Position numbers and translations under genes: made by a program. Positions 7,322-14,196 of a stretch of 29,199 nucleotides of DNA are shown in pieces. Numbering within the stretch: position 1 is the first letter of the stretch; every line of letters starts with the position of its first letter. The stretch is from a virus: positions 1-29,199 of IMG/VR virus record IMGVR_UViG_3300045776_000172; one strand, given 5' to 3'. Below the pieces are notes generated by a model. It was not told the DNA's origin, made no database searches, and saw nothing but the letters and a program-made list of their open reading frames with translations.

Positions 7322-9502
7322 ATGGGTATCATTACGCCTCCAGTCAGCGCGGCAGTTCTGAACGCCGGCCGCCTCGGCATCGCCGCCCCGACAGCGTGGC
7401 CGGCACAGGGCGCGGTTAGCGTCGTCAACTGGTCCGTGTTCGGGACTGGCTCTTTTATACAGAGCCACACGGGGTGGACGCAGAGCGGCGGCACGGCCAA
7501 CTACTTCACGGTCAATGCGGGCGGCGGTGTGGATATCGTCGGCGCTGGTGATGCGGTTGTCATGTATGACACCGGGGCAGCGGCCTACTTCGTCGAGGCG
7601 AACATCCCGACGAGCAGCGCGACTAACTTCCCGATCGCGGTCTGTGTCGAAGACGCCAACAACTTCATCGGCCTGCGCACGAACCAGACGAGCCAGCACA
7701 TCGAGTTGTTCCAACGCGTTGGCGGGACTTGGACCACGCTGCTGTCGATTTTCTCGCACATCGTTACGCAGTTTCAAACCAACTACCGGGTCGAGGTCCG
7801 TCAGAACAACACGGTCGCCGTCTACTGGGAGAACACCCTGGTTGGCGTAGCAACTATCCCTGACGCTCTGGCTGGCGGGACAAAGATTGGCATGATGTGC
7901 CACGGCGGCACGATCCTTAATGCAGTCGGCAACTGGAACGTCTACACCGGCCCGGCGCTGCGTGGGGAGTTCACCGGATCGTATTGCTGGTTCGCCGAAC
8001 CCCGCGCGATTTCCGAAAACGGCATCACTTGGCTCTCCTACACCAAGATCAGCCCATCCGATCAGCCCTACGGCTCGGTGTGCGTGCAGCAGCGCAACCA
8101 CTATACCGGCGTTGTGACGGAATACCCGCTGGTCACAGCCTACAACTGGTTTGATGACCACGCCAACGCAACATTCCTGATCCGTCCTGATGGACGCTTG
8201 ATCGCGTTTTACTGCTACCACGGCGACAACACCGGCATTGCATACCGGATCAGCGTCAATCCCTATGACGCCTCAGCCTGGGGAGCGCAAGTGCGCTTCA
8301 ACGTCGGCTCGGCGGGTCCGTGGGGGATCACCTATCCGTCGCCGGTCATGCTGTCGTCTGAGGGCAACAAGGTCTATGTGTTCTACCGAGACGGAGACAG
8401 CAACTTTAGCTACGCCACGTCAACAGACATGGCAACGGTAGCGGCTCCCGCCTCGGACGGCGCGGCACAAACGGCGGCCACATGGTCAACTCTGTCTGTC
8501 GTCATTGCCAAGCCGGGCGATTACACGATCAAGGGCGTTTATGCCCGGATCACCAACGACGGGACAAGCCGCATCGACATCGCCGCGTCCTACGCTTCCG
8601 GTCCAGGCGGCCCGCCATTCGTCGATGTCCGTCATATGTATTACCAGAGCGGTAAATGGTATAACTCGGCCGGCGCGGAACTTCGGCTTGTGAGCGGCTA
8701 CCTTGCTCCGGTCGCAACGACGTTCACGGCGACGTTGAATGCAACATCCATCACCGTTGCCTCGGCTACGGGCATCGTTCTCGGGATGCCGGTGCTTGCA
8801 AACGGTTACATCCCGTCCGGGTGTGTCGTCTCGAACATCGCAGGCAACGTCATCACCCTATCGGTTCCCGGCTCTGGCAATGCTGCTGCGAACGAAGTCA
8901 CGGCGGCAGCGTCTGGGGTGGCGGTTCAGTTCCTCCCTTACACGTGGTCGCACCTGACAGCGATTGCTACGGCCGGGGCGCCGGACAACCAAGTCTCGTC
9001 GTGGATTTGGGATGTCGTGCGTAATCCCAATGACGGCAAAATCTACGTTGTATGGGCGCAGACCTCCGACCTCGGGGTGCATCAACAATACTGGTGGGCG
9101 AGGTGGGACGGCGCGGCATGGTCGAAGCAGGCGCTGCCAAGCGCATCGACCGGGATGTTGCCAAACCCGCTCGTCGGCAACCAGACATATTACGCGCCCG
9201 GTATCGCGCTCGATCCGTCTAATTTCGGTGTGGTCTATGCGTCGCTTGGCAACGTGGCCGGAACGGCGTGCAGCCTGTATCGCTACACGACCGCGGATGC
9301 AGGCGTGACGTGGGCGATTGAGCCGATGAACGTGCCATTTGTGTCGGGGTCTCAATACGTCGGAAAGGTGTTCCGGCCGTTTGTTCCTCGGAACCGGGAT
9401 AGGCGCTGCGGGGTAGTGTTTCTGAGCGGGTCATACGACAACTATTGTTGGGATGTGACGCTCGGTTCCTACCACTGCGAAATCCTAACGGCGCCCGTCT
9501 AA
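7322..9502 (+). CDS. BNR-propeller tailspike / fibre, probable glycan-binding or glycosidase protein
   Basis: This 726-aa protein is the largest of the fibre cluster. Residues 1-35 are a short N-terminal part. Residues about 60-225 look like a concanavalin/LamG-like beta sandwich (VCVEDANNFIGLR, YRVEVRQNNTVAVYWENTLV). From about 230 to the end the sequence resembles BNR_4-type six-bladed propellers: WFAEPRAISENGITWLSY, DDHANATFLIRPDGRLIAFY, ITYPSPVMLSSEGNKVYVFY. Residues about 468-533 carry an inserted small beta module (TSITVASATGIVLGMPV...NVITLS), common in phage fibres. BNR propellers bind or cut polysaccharides, so capsule or LPS recognition is likely. Catalytic residues cannot be assigned. 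Base composition is less GC-rich than the neighbours, suggesting a horizontally exchanged receptor-binding gene. Confidence 0.8.
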   Translation: MGIITPPVSAAVLNAGRLGIAAPTAWPAQGAVSVVNWSVFGTGSFIQSHTGWTQSGGTANYFTVNAGGGVDIVGAGDAVVMYDTGAAAYFVEANIPTSSATNFPIAVCVEDANNFIGLRTNQTSQHIELFQRVGGTWTTLLSIFSHIVTQFQTNYRVEVRQNNTVAVYWENTLVGVATIPDALAGGTKIGMMCHGGTILNAVGNWNVYTGPALRGEFTGSYCWFAEPRAISENGITWLSYTKISPSDQPYGSVCVQQRNHYTGVVTEYPLVTAYNWFDDHANATFLIRPDGRLIAFYCYHGDNTGIAYRISVNPYDASAWGAQVRFNVGSAGPWGITYPSPVMLSSEGNKVYVFYRDGDSNFSYATSTDMATVAAPASDGAAQTAATWSTLSVVIAKPGDYTIKGVYARITNDGTSRIDIAASYASGPGGPPFVDVRHMYYQSGKWYNSAGAELRLVSGYLAPVATTFTATLNATSITVASATGIVLGMPVLANGYIPSGCVVSNIAGNVITLSVPGSGNAAANEVTAAASGVAVQFLPYTWSHLTAIATAGAPDNQVSSWIWDVVRNPNDGKIYVVWAQTSDLGVHQQYWWARWDGAAWSKQALPSASTGMLPNPLVGNQTYYAPGIALDPSNFGVVYASLGNVAGTACSLYRYTTADAGVTWAIEPMNVPFVSGSQYVGKVFRPFVPRNRDRRCGVVFLSGSYDNYCWDVTLGSYHCEILTAPV

Positions 9503-9795
9503 CCCCACCCCGCAACCCGACGCCGTGTCACCGACGCCGGGAAGCATCCCCGCCACGACGTAAGGACTAGACCGAATGTCCGGCACAGTAACGGCGTCGC
9601 CGGCAGCGGCGTTCGCCTCGACTTTCATCCGCAGAACAGACCGGACTCGGCTGGCGTCTCGCGCAGGCGCCCGCCGGTGCCATCCGCGAGGGGCAGGACG
9701 CAGACCCATCACCCGGAGGCAAGTCCGAAATGAATGCCTCGGGTTTTGCGTGCAGCACCCCGCGATTCCGCCCGCCACATAGGAGCCCGACCAAC
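9503..9795 (+). other. Intergenic stretch after the tailspike
   Basis: This 293-base stretch has no convincing gene. A 68-codon ORF (9576-9782) has an AAGGA-like site upstream, but its product is Arg-rich and reads like an out-of-frame sequence. GGAGG at 9715-9719 and AGGAG at 9781-9785 are possible ribosome binding sites for the next gene. It may be the remnant of a gene lost when the tailspike was exchanged. Confidence 0.4.
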
Positions 9796-10530
9796 ATGCC
9801 AATCCGTCTCGGCCGCCTGCCGCACGATCCGGCAGCGCTCGCCTCTGCGCGCGCGCACCGGTTCGGTGTCGTGCCTCCGCCGCCGCGCCTCGACCGCCAG
9901 GGCGTCCCCTTCACCCCCGGCCTCTACAGCAACGATACCCTGCCCGACTGCACCGCCGTGGCACTCGCCAACGCCGCCCGCGGCGTGGCGGCGCTCAACG
10001 GCTACGACCTGGTGATCGACCCGCCATCCGTCCCGGCGTTCTACGCCGGCTGCGTCGGCGACCCGCCCAACCTCGCCGCCACCGACGGCGCGGTCATGCT
10101 GGACGTGCTCAAGCGCCAGCTCGGCCTCGGCTTCGACGTCGGCCCGCAGCGCCTCTACGGCCTGCACGCTACGGTCGCCACCAACCGCAGCACCCTGGCC
10201 TCGGCCCTGGCCCGGCTCGGCCCCGGCTACTGGGGCGTCGACCTGCGCGAGCGCGATATGGACACGGTCGGCGGCACCTGGGATATCGCCCCCGGCCGAG
10301 ACGACGGCGCGATCGCCGGCGGCCACGCGCTAATCGGCTGGGACTACACCGGCCTCGGCGACGGCGACACCGTGCGGCTCGGCACCTGGGGCGCCTGGCA
10401 GTCCGCCACCTGGGCATGGGTCGCCTCCCGGTTGCAGGAGGCGCACGGCATCGTCTGGCGCCAGCTCGAGCGCGCCGACGGCACGTTCTACGCAGGCCTC
10501 ACCGCCGATGGCCTGGTCGCCGAGCTGTGA
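9796..10530 (+). CDS. Papain-fold cysteine peptidase-like protein
   Basis: This 244-aa protein has the layout of a papain-like (C1/C39-type) fold: a helix-start cysteine in NDTLPDCTAVALANA (C52), a histidine in GGHALIGWDY (H177), and a following strand-turn LGTWGAW that resembles the papain NSWG segment but lacks its Asn. The Cys-His spacing (125 residues) fits the fold. It could be a peptidase, amidase, transglutaminase-like enzyme or an inactive scaffold. The ATG at 9796 (AGGAG ten bases upstream) is preferred; an in-frame ATG at 9730 would add 22 low-complexity residues. No signal peptide is visible. Its place between tailspike and lipoprotein suggests a lysis, virion or lysogeny accessory role. 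Confidence 0.6.
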   Translation: MPIRLGRLPHDPAALASARAHRFGVVPPPPRLDRQGVPFTPGLYSNDTLPDCTAVALANAARGVAALNGYDLVIDPPSVPAFYAGCVGDPPNLAATDGAVMLDVLKRQLGLGFDVGPQRLYGLHATVATNRSTLASALARLGPGYWGVDLRERDMDTVGGTWDIAPGRDDGAIAGGHALIGWDYTGLGDGDTVRLGTWGAWQSATWAWVASRLQEAHGIVWRQLERADGTFYAGLTADGLVAEL

Positions 10531-11009
10531 AGCGCGCGATCGCCGCCGCCATCACGCTGGCGCTGGCCGCGTGCGGCACCATCGTGGCGCTCAGTGCCCG
10601 CGACAAGCTGCTCGGCATGTCTGCACCCGACCTGGTCGCCTGCCTCGGCGTACCGGACCCGGCCAAGGTGATGCGCACAAAGCCGGACACCCTGGTGGCG
10701 GAGTGGGACACCCAAGCCCCTACCGCCGCCGAGGCCACGCTCAACGGCGTCGAGGTCACCCTGCCGCTGGGCTTGAGCGTGAAATGGTCGCACCCGTCGG
10801 TCAACTGCCACGTCCAGGCGACCATCCTGCGCGATGGCACGGTCGCGGCGGTCAGCCTGAACGGCGGCTCGGCCGTCGCCGGCGATGACGGCGCCTGCGG
10901 CCCGATGGTGGCGGAGTGCACGCACCACCCGGACGATACCGGCCTGCCGCCCGGCTACGACGCCTTCGCCTATTTCCTGAAACCCATCGAGGTTGTGAGA
11001 AAGCCATGA
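10527..11009 (+). CDS. Lipoprotein of unknown function (GTG start)
   Basis: The start is the GTG at 10527, overlapping the preceding stop as GTGA. The 160-aa product begins MKRAIAAAITLALAACGT, a short lipoprotein signal with lipobox L13-A-A-C16. The mature region has DKLLGMSAPDLVACLGVPD, which resembles the helix-turn seen in SmpA/BamE-like small lipoproteins, and several cysteines (C16, plus those in LVACLG, VNCHV, DGACG and AECTHH). The stop overlaps the next ATG (ATGA). It could be an envelope lipoprotein made in lysogens or a lysis accessory; the BamE-like resemblance is weak. Confidence 0.66.
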   Translation: MKRAIAAAITLALAACGTIVALSARDKLLGMSAPDLVACLGVPDPAKVMRTKPDTLVAEWDTQAPTAAEATLNGVEVTLPLGLSVKWSHPSVNCHVQATILRDGTVAAVSLNGGSAVAGDDGACGPMVAECTHHPDDTGLPPGYDAFAYFLKPIEVVRKP

Positions 11010-11866
11010 CATGCCGCGTATGCCGGGCCGGCGAGCTGCTCGCCCACTATATCCTGAACTGGCTCAACCTGCTCGATCACGCCGGGAACACCCTGCTGCT
11101 CGGCGACGCCAACGAGACTATGAGCGCCCGCGCCGCCCGAGCCCGAGCCGCCGGCCGGCGTTGGGCAGCCGCGTTCTGCGCCCTCCTGACCGTCGGCCAG
11201 GTCATCGCCACGTTCGGCCGGGTGCGCCGGGATCACTGCGCCTACGCCCTCGATCGCAGCGTGCTGCCGAACAGCGAGGAGCTGGTCGACCTGACCGCCT
11301 GGCCGCCCCGCATCCGGCCGCGCACGATCATCGACGACGTGGAGCTGCCGGGCTGACGTGCTCCCCGTTGGGCCTCTCACTGTCACCGAGAGGCCAGACC
11401 GTCCCGCCCGCCCCCCGGACTGCCTGCGCCGCCCCGAGGACGGCATTGAGATTCTTGGCGGTCGGATTGGCGCGATAGGTGTTCTCCGCACGGGCGAGGC
11501 TATCGCACAGGCTGGAAAAATCGCTGTCTGACATTGCAGGTTTCCCAAAAACGGGAACCTGACTGGCAGACCCGCGCCGGTCAAATCACTTATTTCCCGC
11601 ACCAGGTCCTCCATCGACTTCCCTGCCGGATGTGGTGCAATTCTCGTGCAGTCGCTGGAAAGCAATCCCGCCTTGGCATCCAGCCATCGATCCAGGGCAT
11701 CCCGGAGCCAGACTTGCCGCCGCTCGGTCAGCCTCACCGGAAGCGGCGCGCGACCGGCCTTCCACTCGGTTCGGAAGCCGCTGCTGGACAGTCCGACATA
11801 GGCAGCGGCGAGCGGCTCGCGAAGCCCGCGAGGCCATCCCGGCAGGTCGATCTTGCTCTTGGTCAT
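10970..11866 (-). CDS. AlpA-like helix-turn-helix protein, 3' end unclear
   Basis: The N-terminal 70 residues from the ATG at 11866 look like an AlpA/excisionase-type HTH protein: LREPLAAAYVGLSSSGFR is the HTH, followed by wing-like PLPVRLTERRQVWLRDALDRWLDA. Such proteins act as excisionases or small transcription activators. Coding character continues to about residue 110 (MEDLVREISDL). No stop occurs in frame until 10970, and the rest is antisense to two well-supported rightward genes, so the listed 3' end is only the ORF limit. A frameshift, or replacement of the original 3' end, is likely. It sits beside attP, as expected for an excisionase. GGAG lies three bases before the ATG. Confidence 0.5.
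   Translation of the reverse strand: MTKSKIDLPGWPRGLREPLAAAYVGLSSSGFRTEWKAGRAPLPVRLTERRQVWLRDALDRWLDAKAGLLSSDCTRIAPHPAGKSMEDLVREISDLTGAGLPVRFPFLGNLQCQTAIFPACAIASPVRRTPIAPIRPPRISMPSSGRRRQSGGRAGRSGLSVTVRGPTGSTSARQLHVVDDRARPDAGRPGGQVDQLLAVRQHAAIEGVGAVIPAHPAERGDDLADGQEGAERGCPTPAGGSGSGGAGAHSLVGVAEQQGVPGVIEQVEPVQDIVGEQLAGPAYAACHGFLTTSMGFRK
11006..11356 (+). CDS. Small conserved phage protein
   Basis: This 116-aa protein overlaps the lipoprotein stop (ATGA). It contains GDANETMSARAARARAAG followed by a tryptophan-containing hydrophobic helix and a later DHC motif (RRDHCAYALD). The combination 'GD-x-NET-S-R ... W ... HC' recurs in uncharacterised phage proteins near lysis genes, as I remember them. 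It has no signal peptide. It is the last rightward late gene before a hairpin and the attP region. Confidence 0.62.
   Translation: MTCRVCRAGELLAHYILNWLNLLDHAGNTLLLGDANETMSARAARARAAGRRWAAAFCALLTVGQVIATFGRVRRDHCAYALDRSVLPNSEELVDLTAWPPRIRPRTIIDDVELPG
11328..11534 (-). CDS. Small hypothetical protein
   Basis: This leftward 68-aa ORF starts MSDSDFSSLCDSLARAENTY and continues with a helix (TAKNLNAVLGAAQAV). Its first 45 residues have normal protein composition. The last 20 are basic and proline-rich, and they overlap the hairpin and the convergent gene end by 29 bases. It lies downstream of, and in a different frame from, the AlpA-like HTH gene. No family is recognised. Confidence 0.4.
   Translation of the reverse strand: MSDSDFSSLCDSLARAENTYRANPTAKNLNAVLGAAQAVRGAGGTVWPLGDSERPNGEHVSPAAPRRR
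11371..11395. terminator. Hairpin at the end of the late operon
   Basis: GGCCTCTC (11371-11378) pairs with GAGAGGCC (11388-11395) around a 9-base loop, 14 bases after the last rightward gene. No T-run follows on either strand. It lies where rightward late transcripts would meet leftward transcripts from the HTH gene, so a bidirectional terminator is plausible. Confidence 0.45.
11632..11653 (-). repeat. 22-bp inverted repeat, copy A (candidate arm or operator site)
   Basis: On the - strand this reads GACTGCACGAGA, A, TTGCACCAC. It matches copy B (11907-11928, + strand) at 21 of 22 positions. It lies inside the AlpA-like ORF, about 390 bp from the attP core. Confidence 0.7.
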
Positions 11867-11906
11867 CAGCTCCAAACCCGCTCAAACGAGAACGCGACTA
11901 GAACGG

Positions 11907-11928
11907 GACTGCACGAGATTTGCACCAC
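11907..11928 (+). repeat. 22-bp inverted repeat, copy B (candidate arm or operator site)
   Basis: On the + strand this reads GACTGCACGAGA, T, TTGCACCAC. It is the inverted partner of copy A, 41 bp upstream of the AlpA-like start and 115 bp from the attP core. Each copy also contains the internal dyad GTGCA...TGCAC. Confidence 0.7.
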
Positions 11929-12042
11929 TTGCCAGCGCCAGAGCGCTCGCGTTCGTGCGTCGTTCCGTTCACCAACGATTGATCGCAGTTCGGCTTCGGC
12001 GGTGAAAGCCCCAGGAGTCCTGCCGATTTTCGGTTTGTCGAA

Positions 12043-12093
12043 TGGTGCTGCTGGAGGGGATTGAACTCTCGACCTCTCCCTTACCAAGGGAGT
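12043..12093 (-). other. attP core: 3' fragment of tRNA-Thr(GGT)
   Basis: Read on the - strand, this 51-bp segment is the 3' two-thirds of a tRNA. It has anticodon stem CTCCC/GGGAG around loop TTGGTAA (anticodon GGT, threonine), variable loop AGGTC, T-arm GAGAG-TTCAATC-CCCTC (one A-C mismatch), acceptor strand CAGCAGC, discriminator A and encoded CCA (12045-12043). Upstream of the anticodon stem the sequence no longer fits a D-arm or acceptor 5' strand, so this is not a functional tRNA gene. Phages that integrate into tRNA genes carry such a 3' copy in attP to restore the gene. Integrase and integrase-proximal genes lie next to it. Confidence 0.82.
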
Positions 12094-12141
12094 AGCAGAT
12101 TTGCGGAAAACCGTAGTCTGCATCAGGCAATTTCACGCTCG

Positions 12142-12453
12142 CTATGAGCCCTCTGCACCAGATTTGTACTGGATAAAATCTCGTCGGTACCTTTCGGCAA
12201 GGGCGATTGCCTCAAGGGCCTCCTGCTGGAATTCGTGCTCCCGCAAGGCGCATTCGACCCCGGGATGCCCCTTCCTGGCTAAACCTTTGGCCTCCTCGAC
12301 GGAAACGTGAATTGCCCTGCGGGCTTCATCCCGAGTGCATCCAAACCACTCGCCGCGATGATGTTTATCGGCAAGCCTCAGATGCGCGGCATGCTCGGCA
12401 TACGAAGCCAGAACATTGGGAATGCTCCGCCTGACGGAGCATGTCGCGGCCAT
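12142..12453 (-). CDS. Hypothetical protein with HHRGEWF motif
   Basis: This 103-aa protein is the last gene of the leftward operon before attP. It contains HLRLADKHHRGEWFGCTRDE, which resembles the short segment that follows the catalytic core in GIY-YIG and T5orf172-type nucleases (...RGEWF...). The GIY-YIG core itself is absent here and upstream in this frame, so it may be a fragment or a stand-alone domain. The rest is charged and helical. An 8-bp dyad, ATGCTCCG (12422-12429) with CGGAGCAT (12435-12442), lies in its first codons. The region is less GC-rich than the flanks. Confidence 0.5.
   Translation of the reverse strand: MAATCSVRRSIPNVLASYAEHAAHLRLADKHHRGEWFGCTRDEARRAIHVSVEEAKGLARKGHPGVECALREHEFQQEALEAIALAERYRRDFIQYKSGAEGS
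12153..12172 (+). repeat. Diverged copy of the att-region repeat
   Basis: CTGCACCAGATTTGTACTGG matches the central part of the 22-bp repeat at about 15 of 20 positions and lies 60 bp on the int side of the attP core. A shorter match, GCAGATTTGC, abuts the core at 12095-12104. Together with the copies at 11632 and 11907, this gives related sites on both sides of the core, as for integrase arm sites. Confidence 0.5.
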
Positions 12454-12503
12454 GGGATTGTCCGTCTGGATAGCACTAAGCCTGTTGCGCCAGTTGGCTG
12501 CTA

Positions 12504-12770
12504 TTACCGTCGCTTGGCTACGGCGATTTCTGCCTCTATGGCTTCCGCCTCAACGATTGCTTCTGGCGATCCAGGCGGCCAGCGCCACCACGTCATGTCC
12601 GGATCTCGCTTGATGCTTCCACCCATGTCGGAACCGAGCGATCCGGTTCGGACCCGACCGTCTCGGGACGTGCAATACTCAAACTCGCTTCCGTCTTCTG
12701 GTGCTGTGACTGCCCGGTGCCAGCGGCATGGGCCGGTATCGGGCAAGTCGGTGGTTTGGGATTCAGGCAT
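12504..12770 (-). CDS. Hypothetical protein
   Basis: This 88-aa product (MPESQTTDLPDTGPCRWH...) overlaps the upstream leftward gene by eight bases, which suggests coupling. It has two cysteines (C15 and one in EFEYCTSRDGRVR), a Trp-rich PDMTWWRWPPG segment and an acidic C-terminal helix (EAIVEAEAIEAEIAVA). No family is recognised. Confidence 0.52.
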   Translation of the reverse strand: MPESQTTDLPDTGPCRWHRAVTAPEDGSEFEYCTSRDGRVRTGSLGSDMGGSIKRDPDMTWWRWPPGSPEAIVEAEAIEAEIAVAKRR

Positions 12771-12984
12771 CTACATCCTCCGGTGCATCGGTTTTGGTCC
12801 ACACGCTCACGTATCGGTATCTGGATTGTGCCATCGCTTCCGGCGTCCGTAGACGCCCGCGTCGCTCCCAGTGCCGGACACCTGCTCGCCAAGTCCACAC
12901 CTCGGTCTCGCTGCCCATAGGGTTGTCCTGGCATAGCCAGTGCTTCCCGTTCTTGCGCTGGCTCGGCGGTAGGACCGGCGACAT
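12763..12984 (-). CDS. Hypothetical protein
   Basis: The ATG at 12984 gives a 73-aa product (MSPVLPPSQRKNGKHWLCQD...) rich in Trp, Arg and Glu (ETEVWTWRAGVRHWERRGRL) with an acidic end. This start overlaps as TGATG the stop of a short upstream frame ending GEYIRIER. A TTG at 13068 would add 28 less protein-like residues. No family is recognised. The eight-base overlap with the next gene supports translation. Confidence 0.48.
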   Translation of the reverse strand: MSPVLPPSQRKNGKHWLCQDNPMGSETEVWTWRAGVRHWERRGRLRTPEAMAQSRYRYVSVWTKTDAPEDVDA

Positions 12985-13077
12985 CACCGCTCGATCCGGA
13001 TGTATTCGCCGTTCGAGGCAATTCCGCGCATCGCAACAAAGCTCCAATCTTGTATCGCAGTCTGGCAATTTCCGCGA

Positions 13078-14196
13078 TCACGAAACCATTCCGAAAGCCA
13101 CTCTCGACGCGGCTTGCCCGGACGCACCGACCGCGATGGGCGTGCCCCAGAACGCCAGAATGCTCTCCGCCATCCCCTCCGGCGCCAGCTTCGCATACCG
13201 CTCGACCTGATCCACGGACGCCCACCCGCCCCGGTCGCGCAGCATCAACAGATCCCGGTGCACCGCATATTGCCACGTCGCCCAGGTATGCCGGGCGTGG
13301 TGCGGTGTCAGGTGGCGGATGATCCCTCCGCACTTCAGCGCCGCCCGCCATGACTTCGCAATCTGATTGCCGTACGCCGTCGTGCGGCTGTCGTTCGTGT
13401 CCCGGTAGGCATCGCCGCCGCGCACCCGCCGGAACACCCGTCCCTTCCGCTCCTTCAGGTTGGCCAACGCGGCGATGGCCCGCGGCGGCAGATCCACAAT
13501 GCGGTCCAGACCGTTCTTCGTGCCGCGCAGCCCCGCATCATCGCGCGCCCCACGAAACACCGCCCGGCCGTGCTGGAGGTCTACGTCGCACCAATCAAGG
13601 CCGATCACCTCATTCACCCGGGCGCCGGTGCAGAACAGGAATGTCAGCAGCGAGCGAAACTTCTCGTGCGCGCCCTCGATCATCGCCTCGGCCTCCGCCG
13701 GCGTCATCCAGTCGGTGCGCTTGCGCCCACCCTTGACCGCTTCGAAGGTCGGTATCGCACACCAGCCACGGCGCGCAGCATGGGACAGGATGGCCTTGGT
13801 CGGCGCGATAACCTCGCGCAGCTTGGTCGCGGGCGCGGCTCCGGGGCGGCATAGCGCCGCGCATGCCTTGTCGATCGCCGCCTGGTCGAGCGCCTCGCAG
13901 ACAAGGCTCGCGCCGAAATGCCGAACGATCCGGCCGACGCGGTTCTTCGTACCGGCGCTTCGCGCCTCGGTGCTCAGGTAGCTGAGGGCGGCGGCGGCGA
14001 ACGGCGTGGACGGCTTTTCGCCGTAAACGGCAGCACGATAGAGTTCGGCTTCCCGCGTCGAACGGGCTTCCTCGGCGAGCTGGGGGCTGTCAGTGCCAGC
14101 ACTTTCAAAAATGCGGTGCCCCCTGATGGTGCCGCGGAGATATAGGGCTTTGGTCCCCGCGCGCGTGACGACTGTGAGTCCTGGGCGTTTCGGCAT
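13078..14196 (-). CDS. int: Tyrosine recombinase (phage integrase)
   Basis: This 372-aa protein is a tyrosine site-specific integrase. The catalytic residues are visible: R193 in CTGARVNEVIGLDW, K227 in GTKNGLDR, H299 and R302 in LTPHHARHTW, W325 in DRGGWASVDQ (a common His/Trp position) and nucleophile Y334 in VERYAKL. Residues 1-55 look like an arm-binding domain and about 60-150 like a SAM-like core-binding domain. GGAAG lies seven bases before the ATG. The gene is in the leftward operon about 1 kb from the attP core. It would insert the phage into tRNA-Thr(GGT) and, with an excisionase, remove it. Confidence 0.95.
   Translation of the reverse strand: MPKRPGLTVVTRAGTKALYLRGTIRGHRIFESAGTDSPQLAEEARSTREAELYRAAVYGEKPSTPFAAAALSYLSTEARSAGTKNRVGRIVRHFGASLVCEALDQAAIDKACAALCRPGAAPATKLREVIAPTKAILSHAARRGWCAIPTFEAVKGGRKRTDWMTPAEAEAMIEGAHEKFRSLLTFLFCTGARVNEVIGLDWCDVDLQHGRAVFRGARDDAGLRGTKNGLDRIVDLPPRAIAALANLKERKGRVFRRVRGGDAYRDTNDSRTTAYGNQIAKSWRAALKCGGIIRHLTPHHARHTWATWQYAVHRDLLMLRDRGGWASVDQVERYAKLAPEGMAESILAFWGTPIAVGASGQAASRVAFGMVS

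Noticed and set aside
9576-9782. A 68-aa gene after the tailspike
   Set aside because: It has a possible ribosome binding site, but the product is Arg/Pro/Cys-rich and reads as non-coding; kept only as a note on the intergenic stretch.
12043-12140. A complete tRNA-Thr gene
   Set aside because: Only the anticodon arm to CCA is present; upstream sequence cannot form the D-arm or the 5' acceptor strand GCTGCTG.
12984-13196. A gene ending GEYIRIER between int and the next leftward gene
   Set aside because: The frame looks partly coding after the int stop, but the only starts are inside int or leave 15 codons. It may be a decayed gene.
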